DNA of 64,000 nucleotides from Gracilimonas sp031581265 (GTDB taxonomy: Bacteria; Bacteroidota; Rhodothermia; Balneolales; Balneolaceae): NCBI RefSeq assembly GCF_031581265.1, contig NZ_JAVLBQ010000006.1, forward strand, positions 45,960 through 109,959, read 5' to 3'. Below the pieces are notes generated by a model that made no database searches, had not been told where the DNA came from, and saw nothing but the letters and a program-made list of their open reading frames with translations. The translations under genes and the position numbers were made by a program. Of the stretch, positions 1-7,888 are shown piece by piece (the stretch's first letter is position 1; each line of letters opens with the position of its first letter).

Positions 1-316
1 TGCGAATGGCACTCATCAGTCTTGTTTGTACACTGATTTGCTCAAGAGCATCCTGAAGCGCCATACTGTTGATCATGGTGGCAAGCATGCCCATATAATC
101 TCCCTGTACACGATCCATACCTTGAGTAGCTCCTTTCACTCCCCGAAAAATATTACCGCCTCCAATAACTACCGAAACCTGAACTCCGGCTTCCTGAATA
201 GATTTAATTTCTTTGGCGTATTCGCTGAGTATATCAGCATCAATTCCATGTCCTTGTTCACCTAAAAGAGCTTCTCCGCTTACCTTAAGCAGTACTCTGT
301 TGTATTTATTTCCCAC
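1..316 (-). CDS. pyrH: UMP kinase (uridylate kinase), 3' part cut by window edge
   Basis: Phosphorylates UMP to UDP with ATP, the committed step to UTP and CTP; a cytosolic hexamer of the amino-acid-kinase fold. About 105 N-terminal residues are visible. They begin VGNKYNRVLLKVSGEALLG, the usual PyrH start with the KxSGEAL phosphate loop, and continue with VVIGGGNIFRG and MDRVQGDYMGMLATMINS, both family-typical. The start is GTG at 316; no ATG start fits, and only a weak purine stretch precedes it. The gene lies downstream of tsf on the same strand, separated by a strong terminator hairpin, so it may have its own promoter. The rest of the gene lies beyond base 1. Confidence 0.93.
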   Translation of the reverse strand, partial: MGNKYNRVLLKVSGEALLGEQGHGIDADILSEYAKEIKSIQEAGVQVSVVIGGGNIFRGVKGATQGMDRVQGDYMGMLATMINSMALQDALEQISVQTRLMSAIR

Positions 317-343
317 GTTTTCCGGTTTTATAAATTATAAGAC

Positions 344-373
344 AAAAAAAAGGCTGTCAATTCTGACAGCCTT
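344..373 (-). terminator. Rho-independent terminator after tsf
   Basis: A perfect 9-bp stem (AGGCTGTCA / TGACAGCCT, loop ATTC on the plus strand) is followed, reading on the minus strand, by a run of T. It sits between the tsf stop and the pyrH start, so it should end or attenuate the rpsB-tsf transcript. Confidence 0.85.
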
Positions 374-390
374 AAGGTAAAAAAATTTTG

Positions 391-1224
391 TTAAGCGTTT
401 TCGCCAAGTTGTAAGCGATGAAACGACTTAACGAGCGGTGCGTCATTTTGTTCGAGGTATTCCTGAACAGAAAGACTATTGTCTTTCACAAATTTTTGTT
501 CAAGCAATACTCGCTCTTCGTAAAAGCGCCGTAATTTCCCTTTGGCAGCTTGCTCGGCAATATGCTCAGGTTTGCCTTCATTCAGTAACTGGTCTTTAGC
601 AATTTCGAGTTCTTTCTCAACAAGAGAAGTATCAACACCGTCGCGGGTTACTGAAAGTGGCTTCATAGCTGCAATCTGCATAGCTACATTTTTACCGATT
701 TCATCATCAGTAAGTTCACCTGCAAATTCTGTAAGCACCCCCAGTTGGTTTCCAGGATGGATGTAGTCAATCAATGTTCCGTCGGTAGTCATCAACACAA
801 CGTTATTGATTTCAATTTTTTCACCGATTTTACCAACCATTTCTTCCAAAAGCTTTTCAACGGTAAGTCCGTCTATTTCAATAGCCAGAAGATCATCAAC
901 ATTATCAACATCGTTTTCGAAAGCAGCGTCAAGGAAGGTCTTAGCATCGTCCTGGAATTCTTCATTGCGGGCAACGAAGTCCGTTTCACAGTTGATTTCA
1001 ATCATAGTAGCTTTAGACTTATCATCAGAAATTCGGCTTAATATTAATCCCTGATTAGCTTCACGATCTGCTCTTTTTTCGGAAACTTTTTGTCCTTTCT
1101 TGCGAAGATTTTCAACGGCTTGGTCGAAGTCGCCATTCGCTTCGGAGAGAGCTTTTTTGCAATCCATCATGCCCGCTCCGGTCATATCTCTAAGTTTTTT
1201 TACGTCAGCAGCAGAAATACTCAT
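391..1224 (-). CDS. tsf: Elongation factor Ts
   Basis: Guanine-nucleotide exchange factor that regenerates EF-Tu-GTP in translation. The 277-residue length is normal for the family. The N-terminal UBA-like domain (about 5-45) carries the conserved TGAGMMDCKKAL motif at 15-26. The exchange core has INCETDFVARNEEF (about 97-110), matching the family signature NxETDFVAxN. The gene lies 30 bp downstream of rpsB in the standard rpsB-tsf pair and is followed by a terminator. The start ATG fits the family N terminus (MSISAADVKKLRDMTG). Confidence 0.97.
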   Translation of the reverse strand: MSISAADVKKLRDMTGAGMMDCKKALSEANGDFDQAVENLRKKGQKVSEKRADREANQGLILSRISDDKSKATMIEINCETDFVARNEEFQDDAKTFLDAAFENDVDNVDDLLAIEIDGLTVEKLLEEMVGKIGEKIEINNVVLMTTDGTLIDYIHPGNQLGVLTEFAGELTDDEIGKNVAMQIAAMKPLSVTRDGVDTSLVEKELEIAKDQLLNEGKPEHIAEQAAKGKLRRFYEERVLLEQKFVKDNSLSVQEYLEQNDAPLVKSFHRLQLGENA

Positions 1225-1254
1225 TTTTATTCTGAATAGTATTTAAAGTTGAAA

Positions 1255-2136
1255 TTATTCTTCTTCGTCATTGCTGTCAGCATCAGCTTTTGCGTCTGCT
1301 TCTTCAGCTTTTTTGTCTTTGCCTTTATTTTTGCGGCGAGAGCGAAGTTTAGTTCCTCTTATAGCATCTTTAATATCGACGGAATCGTCTGAGTCTCCCT
1401 TAGCTTCGGCAGCAGCTTGTTCCATAGTATCTTCTTCTTGTTGGGCCTCACGCTCTGCAGCGCCTTCAATAATAGCGTCCGCAACTTGTGTGGTAATCAA
1501 TTGAATAGTTCGAGCCGAATCATCATTACAAGGCACAATAAAATCCGGAACATCAGGGTCACTATTGGTATCAACCATCGCAATAATTGGAATATGAAGT
1601 TTGATGGCTTCTTTCACAGCAAGGTGTTCTTTGTTGATGTCTACAACAAAAATAGCGCCGGGCAGACGTCCCATATTTTTAATACCACCTAAAGCAGCAT
1701 CAAGTTTGTCTTGCTCACGCTGAAGCATCAATCCTTCTTTCTTGGTGAGTTCGTCAAAAGTACCATCAGTTTTCATTTTTTCGATTTCTTCCATACGCGA
1801 AATACTCTTACGAACGGTACTAAAGTTTGTAAGCATTCCACCCATCCACCGTTGAGTAATGTAAGGCATTCCACACCGGAGGGCTTCCGTGGTAATAATT
1901 TCAGTAGATTGCTTTTTGGTACCTACAAAAAGAATTGTTTTACCTGCCCGAGAAAGTTGTTGAACCTGATCGAGGGCTTCTTGTAGATAATTCTGAGTTT
2001 TTTTAAGGTCAATGATGTGAATCCCGTTTCGCTCCATAAAGATGAAGTCTTTCATTTTAGGATTCCATCGGCGGGTAAGGTGACCGAAGTGTGCGCCTGA
2101 TTTAAGCAGGTCTTGAATTGATGCAGCTTTTGCCAT
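1255..2136 (-). CDS. rpsB: 30S ribosomal protein S2
   Basis: Small-subunit ribosomal protein. Residues 1-225 are a complete S2 domain: HFGHLTRRWNPKM near residue 17, TILFVGTKKQ, QRWMGGMLTNF and FVVDINKEHLAVKEA. At 293 residues it is longer than the usual 230-250 because of a low-complexity tail from about 226 that is first mixed Ala/Glu, then basic (RSRRKNKGKDKK), then strongly acidic (ending DSNDEEE). Such tails are seen in related bacteria; its function is unknown. It is the first gene of the rpsB-tsf unit, with a 190-bp upstream gap that may hold a regulatory leader. Confidence 0.97.
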   Translation of the reverse strand: MAKAASIQDLLKSGAHFGHLTRRWNPKMKDFIFMERNGIHIIDLKKTQNYLQEALDQVQQLSRAGKTILFVGTKKQSTEIITTEALRCGMPYITQRWMGGMLTNFSTVRKSISRMEEIEKMKTDGTFDELTKKEGLMLQREQDKLDAALGGIKNMGRLPGAIFVVDINKEHLAVKEAIKLHIPIIAMVDTNSDPDVPDFIVPCNDDSARTIQLITTQVADAIIEGAAEREAQQEEDTMEQAAAEAKGDSDDSVDIKDAIRGTKLRSRRKNKGKDKKAEEADAKADADSNDEEE

Positions 2137-2139
2137 AAT

Positions 2140-2245
2140 TATATATGTGTTATTTAGGTTAATCCTCTATGCGGGTCAATCCCGAGCGTTAATCCTGAGT
2201 CAAAGCCCAGAACACCAAACGCAGGGTCGCCACATATGTGTGATT
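2140..2245 (-). promoter_or_regulatory. Candidate structured 5' leader of rpsB
   Basis: Between rpsI and rpsB the minus strand carries a GC-richer stretch in otherwise AT-rich spacer. It has a CGGG-ATTGA-CCCG hairpin (loop in plus-strand coordinates near 2180) and GGATTAAC repeated on both sides of it. S2 autoregulates through the rpsB leader in other bacteria, so an S2-binding leader is plausible here. The structure was judged by eye only. Confidence 0.3.
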
Positions 2246-2276
2246 TGTTTTGTGAATAGTTATTGGTTAAAAGTGT

Positions 2277-2305
2277 AGTGGTTATTCGCAAATCGAATAA
2301 CCACT
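2277..2305 (-). terminator. Perfect hairpin downstream of rpsI, weak terminator
   Basis: A 12-bp perfect inverted repeat (AGTGGTTATTCG / CGAATAACCACT) with a 5-base loop lies just past the rpsI stop. On the minus strand it is followed by ACACTTTTAACC, which is not a strong T tract. It may be a terminator or a 3'-end stabiliser separating rplM-rpsI from rpsB-tsf. Confidence 0.45.
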
Positions 2306-2326
2306 TTCAAATAACGAATAACGGAA

Positions 2327-2713
2327 TTATCGTTTAGAGAACTGGAATTTCTTACGAGCTTTGGGCTGACCGTATTTCTTACGCTCTACCATTCTGTCAT
2401 CTCGTGTAAGAAGGCCGTGTCCTTTAAGAATATCGTGCATATCCTCGTTCTCTCCGTCTAAAGCGCGGGCAAGAGCGTGGGAGATGGCACCGGCTTGTCC
2501 GGTACTTCCGCCGCCACGTACGGTAATTTTAATATCGTACTTGCCTTCAGTTTCGGTAACAGACATTGGAAACAATGCAATGTTACGACGTGCTTTTACA
2601 GGAAAATATTCTTCAATTGGTTTGTGATTGACGAGAACTTCACCGTTACCCGGTTTGATATATAGTCGGGCGGTTGCAGTTTTTCTTCGTCCTATGTAAT
2701 TCGCTTGTGCCAT
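2327..2713 (-). CDS. rpsI: 30S ribosomal protein S9
   Basis: Small-subunit protein whose C-terminal tail reaches the P-site tRNA. The 128 residues cover the whole family: YIGRRKTATARLYIKPG at the start, VRGGGSTGQAGAISHALARAL in the middle, and the conserved end KARKKFQFSKR. It lies 18 bp after rplM, forming the usual L13-S9 operon, and a perfect hairpin follows its stop. Confidence 0.97.
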   Translation of the reverse strand: MAQANYIGRRKTATARLYIKPGNGEVLVNHKPIEEYFPVKARRNIALFPMSVTETEGKYDIKITVRGGGSTGQAGAISHALARALDGENEDMHDILKGHGLLTRDDRMVERKKYGQPKARKKFQFSKR

Positions 2714-2731
2714 TTAATTTGTTTGGATGGA

Positions 2732-3175
2732 TTAAAGCTCGATGATTTCTGGTTCTTGTGCAGTATGCGGATGTACCGGACCTGCGTAAACTCTCAAGTT
2801 GGTGGCAATTTTACGCCCCAATTTGTTTTTAGGAAGCATGCCTTTAACAGCATTAGTTACAAGTGATGTTGGATCTTTTTCCATCATCTCTTCAGCTGTG
2901 GTAAATCGTTCACCGCCAGGATAGAAAGTGTGACGGAAATAAGTTTTATCCGTCATCTTCTTACCGGTCAATTTCACCTTCTCGGAATTGATAACAATAA
3001 CGTTATCACCGGTGTCCATATGTGGGGTGAAGGTTGGCTTGTGCTTGCCTCTCAAAATTTTTGCAATCTCACTACTCAAGCGGCCCAAGGGCTGATCTTC
3101 TGCGTCAAAGAGCACCCATTTCTTTTCAATGTCGTCAGGTTTCGCTGAGTATGTCTTAAAACTTAATGTGTCCAC
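2732..3175 (-). CDS. rplM: 50S ribosomal protein L13
   Basis: Early-assembling large-subunit protein. The 147 residues match the family throughout: KKWVLFDAEDQPLGRLSSEIA, ILRGKHKPTFTPHMDTGD, VIVINSEKVKLTGKK and VKGMLPKNKLGR. The start is GTG at 3175, giving VDTLSFKTYSAKP; this is the natural family start and no ATG lies close upstream. It heads the rplM-rpsI operon, with about 120 bp separating it from the end of lysA, where its promoter should lie. Confidence 0.96.
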   Translation of the reverse strand: MDTLSFKTYSAKPDDIEKKWVLFDAEDQPLGRLSSEIAKILRGKHKPTFTPHMDTGDNVIVINSEKVKLTGKKMTDKTYFRHTFYPGGERFTTAEEMMEKDPTSLVTNAVKGMLPKNKLGRKIATNLRVYAGPVHPHTAQEPEIIEL

Positions 3176-3295
3176 GATTATACTCGTTTGTTTTTGTCAT
3201 TTTGGAAAGTCGAATAAGATAGAAGTTATTCTCGTAGATATCAATATTAGATTTCATAAAAGTTTGAAATAGAATCAAAGCTACTAATTCAGTTT

Positions 3296-4465
3296 TTAAG
3301 TTTTAGGGATTAATATTTCATCTGAATAAACCGACGGGTTTGCCTCTCTTAAATTGTAAGCACTGCGCATGACCTCTCCGTAAGCCCCGGCACTCCGAAT
3401 GGCAATAAGATCACCTCGTTCTACTTCCGGTATCGATACATCTTTTCGGAAGGTGTCAGAGCTTTCACAAATAGGGCCAACCACATCGTATATTTTTTCT
3501 TCTTTGGAGCTAGTTAATACATCTATACGATGAGCTGCTTGGTATAAAGCCGGTCGGATGAGTTCGGTCATACCGGCATCAACAATAGCAAAATTCTTGG
3601 AAATACCCTTTTTGGTATATAACACTTTAGTAATCAAACTTCCTGACTGCCCAATAACAGATCGACCGAGTTCAAAATGGAGTTGTTGATGGTTTTTGAG
3701 TTCTATATTCTCCTCAAATAAACCGAAGAATTTTTCAAAATCAGGTACTGAGCTATCATTGGGGTGTTCATAGTTAATGCCAAAGCCCCCGCCTACATTT
3801 ATCACAGTAAGCTTAAAGCCTTTCGATTCTATATGCTCATTCAGAGAATTCGCTTTTGAACACAATTCCCGAAAAGGGTCAAACTTCTCGATTTGGGAGC
3901 CGATGTGAAAATGGATACCGACTAATTCAAGATTTTCGAGTTCCGGAAGCTTGTCCAAAACTAAATCAAGTTCAGATTCATTGATCCCAAACTTATTTTC
4001 ATTTAAACCGGTAGTGATATATTTATGAGTATCGGCCTCCACATTGGGATTGATACGGAGTGCGATTCGGGCTTGCTTTCCATGTTGTTCAGCTAACTCA
4101 TTCAGCACCTCTAATTCCTGAGGAGACTCACAATTAAAGCAGAATATATCATGCTTCAGGCCGAGTTCAATTTCTTCATCACTTTTACCCACACCGGCAA
4201 AGGCAATTTCATTCGGGAAAAAGCCAGAGTTAATGGCACGCTGTATTTCACCACCACTTACACAGTCGGCTCCCAGCCCCGATGCTTTAATGATCTCTAA
4301 AATCTTGGGTTGATTGTTGGACTTCAAAGCAAAATGTACGCGGTAGCCTTTCGAAAGTCCGTATTTCTTGATCTGCTCAAGAGTAGCATTCAATACATCG
4401 AGATCGTAATAATAGAACGGTGTTTTTTGGTTTTTGAAAAAGTCGGTGACTTCCGAAGGAAACAT
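3296..4465 (-). CDS. lysA: Diaminopimelate decarboxylase
   Basis: PLP enzyme that decarboxylates meso-diaminopimelate to L-lysine, the last step of lysine synthesis. The alanine-racemase-like barrel carries the PLP lysine at about residue 48 in HFALKSNN. The phosphate-binding glycine loop is VINVGGGFGINYEH, and the C-terminal domain has GPICESSDTF, with the catalytic cysteine, and AGAYGEVM. The 389-residue length is normal. ATG at 4465 gives a good N terminus. It lies upstream of the ribosomal genes on the same strand. A related carboxynorspermidine decarboxylase is less likely because the GPICESSDTF motif fits LysA. Confidence 0.93.
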   Translation of the reverse strand: MFPSEVTDFFKNQKTPFYYYDLDVLNATLEQIKKYGLSKGYRVHFALKSNNQPKILEIIKASGLGADCVSGGEIQRAINSGFFPNEIAFAGVGKSDEEIELGLKHDIFCFNCESPQELEVLNELAEQHGKQARIALRINPNVEADTHKYITTGLNENKFGINESELDLVLDKLPELENLELVGIHFHIGSQIEKFDPFRELCSKANSLNEHIESKGFKLTVINVGGGFGINYEHPNDSSVPDFEKFFGLFEENIELKNHQQLHFELGRSVIGQSGSLITKVLYTKKGISKNFAIVDAGMTELIRPALYQAAHRIDVLTSSKEEKIYDVVGPICESSDTFRKDVSIPEVERGDLIAIRSAGAYGEVMRSAYNLREANPSVYSDEILIPKT

Positions 4466-4598
4466 TAAGATCAGTTTAAAAGTGAATGAGTGAATTTTAG
4501 AGCATCAAAGATAACGAAATTTGAACCACCGATTAATCAGATTTATTGATTGCATAGATTTTCAAAATCATAAATCATCCATCAAAAATCATAACATT

Positions 4599-4829
4599 TT
4601 ACGTTTGACCAAACACTAAAAAGCCGGTATTATTGTTAACGATTTGAACGATCTGCCAAATCTCGAAAACTTCGAGAGTGGAGGAACCAAAAGTGGGGCG
4701 AATTCCAAGTTTGGAAAGGGCATCTATCAGCTCTAGCCCGTCAGCTAACTTCGCAGGCATTGATAGAAGATTGAGCGTAAATGTGCGTTTTCGGTCTTCG
4801 CTTCTAAAATAAATTTTTACCGAAAACAA
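4599..4829 (-). CDS. Hypothetical small protein (76 aa)
   Basis: Not recognised. A 76-codon frame occupies most of the 376-bp gap between lysA and the divergent TIM-barrel gene, with its ATG only 12 bp from that gene's ATG. Codon choice looks ordinary rather than random, and a conceptual segment DGLELIDALSKLGIRPTFGS looks helix-plus-strand. No known motif, signal peptide or membrane segment is visible. It could equally be a chance frame overlapping the promoter of the neighbour. Confidence 0.35.
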   Translation of the reverse strand: MFSVKIYFRSEDRKRTFTLNLLSMPAKLADGLELIDALSKLGIRPTFGSSTLEVFEIWQIVQIVNNNTGFLVFGQT

Positions 4830-4841
4830 AGTGACATTTGC

Positions 4842-5501
4842 ATGGATTTAGGACAAAACTCCCTACTTAGCGCCAATAAATTTACCATTCCTGAAAGTAT
4901 TCACTCAGCCCCGGGGATCTCATTAAAAGGAAAATTAATAAAATCAGTTTTGTTGAGTACTGATCTTACTTACATCCAAAATTTGGATATGGATGCGGTA
5001 ATGATTCTCAATCCTTTTGAAAAATCGAACGAATTGGACGAAGTAATTATCCAGTTTAGCAATAAACCCGTGTTTTGTGATGTCGGTGGTGGTTTTTTGC
5101 GGGAAGAGCAGACTATGCGATTGGCAAGGGGAGCCTTTGAAGTAGGTGCTGCCGGGGTTTTGATTTCTAAACCTACAGCCCCTGAAATTATCAGGCGAGT
5201 TAAACAGCAAATTCAAGGGGAGTTGATTTATACAGTTATGTTTGAGGGAGAACCAATTCGAGAATTGGTTGATGCCGGTGTGGATATGTTCAATGTTTCA
5301 ACGGGAGAAACCACTTCGGAAACAGTAGCTGAAATTAGGACGTTTTTACCTGATGTCGCCATCATGGCCAATGGAGGTCCGCACAATTCAACAATCCGGG
5401 AAACTATTTCAAATGGTGCCGACGCCATAGTCTTAAATCCACCTACAGCCACTGAAATCTTGCGATCTGTATTTGATAACTACCGAAATAACAGGGGATA
5501 A
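4842..5501 (+). CDS. TIM-barrel (phosphate-binding fold) protein of unknown function
   Basis: A 219-residue cytosolic protein with alternating strands and helices of a beta/alpha barrel: FCDVGGGF near residue 83, AAGVLISKPTAPEI, YTVMFEGEPIRELVDAGVDM, and at the C-terminal end VAIMANGGPHNSTIRETISNGADAIVLNPPTA. The late-barrel pattern (ANGGP ... GADAIVLN) resembles the phosphate-binding strands 7 and 8 of HisA/KDPG-aldolase-like barrels. I cannot assign a substrate. It stands alone between divergent lysA and the antiporter gene, so the context does not help. Start chosen at the first ATG. Confidence 0.75.
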   Translation: MDLGQNSLLSANKFTIPESIHSAPGISLKGKLIKSVLLSTDLTYIQNLDMDAVMILNPFEKSNELDEVIIQFSNKPVFCDVGGGFLREEQTMRLARGAFEVGAAGVLISKPTAPEIIRRVKQQIQGELIYTVMFEGEPIRELVDAGVDMFNVSTGETTSETVAEIRTFLPDVAIMANGGPHNSTIRETISNGADAIVLNPPTATEILRSVFDNYRNNRG

Positions 5502-5590
5502 ACCGTTACTTCAGGAAGAGCAGAAGAGATGGAATGTTATTCCTGAAAAAGTTATTCTAAATAGCTAATCACTTACAAAACTTTAAAGCA

Positions 5591-7753
5591 ATGGATGTTT
5601 TCTCGGCCGCCCCACATCATGATGTACTCGTTTTAGTCGTTCAGATAGGTGTTTTATTATTAGTAGCCCGCGCACTTGGTGAAGTTGCTCAACGGCTCAA
5701 TCAGCCGTCAGTAGTCGGAGAAATTTTAGCCGGTATTATTCTCGGTCCTTCACTAATCGCAGGGTTTGTTCCGGGACTTGGAGAATGGATCGTTCCACAA
5801 AGTGAAGTTCAGGGTCATTTATTAGAAGTAGTGAGTTTAATTGGGGCTATGTTTTTGCTGCTGATTACAGGACTTGAGACGGATATTCGACTCATTAAAA
5901 GGCACGCCCGTACCGCAATGGGTGTATCAGGCGGGGGAATTATTGTAACCTTTGCAACCGGATTTGTTTTGGGACAGAACCTCCCTGATTTTCTGTTAGC
6001 CGACACCAATGAGCGCCTTGTCTTTTCTCTTTTTGTGGCAACAGCGATGTCCATATCAGCTATTCCGGTGATTGCCAAAGTTCTTATGGATCTCAATTTA
6101 ATGCGGAGAGATGTAGGCCAAACGATTATTGCGGCAGGCATGAGTGATGATACCATCGGGTGGATGTTGCTATCAATTGTAGCCGGAATTGCCAGTGGAG
6201 AGTCGGTTACTGCAGGTAGTGTATTTCAAATTGTAGGAAGTGTGCTCGCATTTATGCTGGTAAGTTTTACTGTTGGCCGATGGATGGTGAAGAAATTATT
6301 GAATTACGTTCAGGATCAAGTCAAAAGTACTGACCAGCTGTTAACCTTAGTGGTGGTTTTAACATTTTTATGGGGAGCAATCACTCAAGCGTTGAACCTG
6401 GAGGCTGTTTTAGGAGCCTTTGTTATGGGGATTATATTTGGGATGATGCCCCGCCTGCCCGATGAAGTTCACCACAAACTGGAAAGCATAGCACTTGGAA
6501 TTTTTGCCCCGATATTTTTTGCTACGGCAGGATTGAAAGTAAATGTAATCAATTTGTTTGAGCCGAGACTGTTGATCATTACCGGAATTGTGATATTTAT
6601 AGCGACCTTCGGAAAAGTTGCCGGAACCTACTTTGGAGCGCGGTTCATAGGAAAGAAAGATCACTGGACGTCTCTAAGTTTTGGCGCAGGACTCAATGCC
6701 CGCGGTGCTATGGAAATTATTATTGCTACCATTGGTTTAAGGTTGGGAATCTTATCTCAGGATATGTTTTCCATTATAGTGGTTATGGCCATGGCTACCT
6801 CACTGATGGCCCCTTCAGCATTGAAGTGGGTGCTGAGTAAAGTGGAGATTGGAGCTGAAGAAGAGGAACGGCTCAAAAAAGAAGAAATGGAAGCTGAGAG
6901 TATTGTAGCAGGCATTCACCGTGTTCTATTACCAGTTCGCCGCAGAGATACTGATCCCGAAAAACTATTAACCCAATCTATTGAATCACAAATTTTAGCT
7001 CGTTTGGGAAAACAAAATCATTTATCAGTGACTTTGATGACTGTAGCTCAACAAGGAAATAAACAGGAATGTGAAAAATATCTCGATGAACTTGGGGAAT
7101 TGTTTGGTGAAATTGAAGTCACCAAAAAAGTAGTAGCTGATGTAAAAGCTGATAAAGCCATCTTAGAAGAAGTAGAAAAAGATTATGATTTACTGGTGTT
7201 GGGCGCCACTGAAAAAGATCCAAACCGGCGACATTTATTCAGTCCGCTAATCGATTATATGGTAAGAGTAGCTCCATGTCCTGTAATGATCGTACAGCCG
7301 GATGAAGATCCTGATAGCTGGAAACCCAAGCGAATATTGGTCCCCACCAACGGTACAGCTGCTTCAAATAATGCAGCGGAGTTGGCTTTTTCTCTGGCCA
7401 AAGACAACCAGACTTGCGAAGTAACAGGCATGAATGTTATAGAAGAAGAAAGGAGAGCGGATCGACCTTATAAAATTGGAGGAGGCACAACTTCCGGGAA
7501 AAAAGAAATAGCTCGCGGAATAGTTCAGGAGTTAAAAGAAAGGGGGGAGGCCTATAATGTAATCACTGAAGCGGTAGTAGAAGAAGGAAGCGAGGTTGAA
7601 GACGTAGTTCATGAATTTGTATTAAGGAATGAAATTGATCTAATGATACTTGGTACAAATATAAGACCTGGATCACATAGATTATATCTGGGTCCCCGTG
7701 TGGAAAACATGCTTGAGCATGCCGAGTGTCCTGTAATTATATTTAATACCTAA
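5591..7753 (+). CDS. CPA2-family cation:proton antiporter with two C-terminal universal stress domains
   Basis: Inner-membrane monovalent cation/H+ antiporter of the KefB/NapA-like CPA2 family. Residues about 15-420 form the Na_H_exchanger domain with roughly 12 membrane segments. Visible family motifs are GEILAGIILGPSL, LLLITGLETDIRL, SDDTIGWMLLSIVAG (the ion-binding region) and AGLNARGAMEIIIATIG. Two USP-like domains follow in the cytosol, at about 445-575 (DLLVLGATEKDPN, PCPVMIVQP) and 590-720 (RILVPTNGTAASNNAAELAF, LMILGTN, ECPVIIFN), in place of the TrkA_N domain of Kef proteins. Such domains may bind nucleotides and gate transport (inference). The next gene is another multidomain transporter on the same strand. 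Confidence 0.9.
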   Translation: MDVFSAAPHHDVLVLVVQIGVLLLVARALGEVAQRLNQPSVVGEILAGIILGPSLIAGFVPGLGEWIVPQSEVQGHLLEVVSLIGAMFLLLITGLETDIRLIKRHARTAMGVSGGGIIVTFATGFVLGQNLPDFLLADTNERLVFSLFVATAMSISAIPVIAKVLMDLNLMRRDVGQTIIAAGMSDDTIGWMLLSIVAGIASGESVTAGSVFQIVGSVLAFMLVSFTVGRWMVKKLLNYVQDQVKSTDQLLTLVVVLTFLWGAITQALNLEAVLGAFVMGIIFGMMPRLPDEVHHKLESIALGIFAPIFFATAGLKVNVINLFEPRLLIITGIVIFIATFGKVAGTYFGARFIGKKDHWTSLSFGAGLNARGAMEIIIATIGLRLGILSQDMFSIIVVMAMATSLMAPSALKWVLSKVEIGAEEEERLKKEEMEAESIVAGIHRVLLPVRRRDTDPEKLLTQSIESQILARLGKQNHLSVTLMTVAQQGNKQECEKYLDELGELFGEIEVTKKVVADVKADKAILEEVEKDYDLLVLGATEKDPNRRHLFSPLIDYMVRVAPCPVMIVQPDEDPDSWKPKRILVPTNGTAASNNAAELAFSLAKDNQTCEVTGMNVIEEERRADRPYKIGGGTTSGKKEIARGIVQELKERGEAYNVITEAVVEEGSEVEDVVHEFVLRNEIDLMILGTNIRPGSHRLYLGPRVENMLEHAECPVIIFNT

Positions 7754-7888
7754 AATTCATTTTGTAGTTACACACATGTTTGATACTATTTATCAAAATA
7801 ACGCAACAGATAAATATTTAAATGTGTACCATTAAAAACTATGAGGTTGGTACGGATAACGATCTCAAATTAAGATCAAAATTTACGT

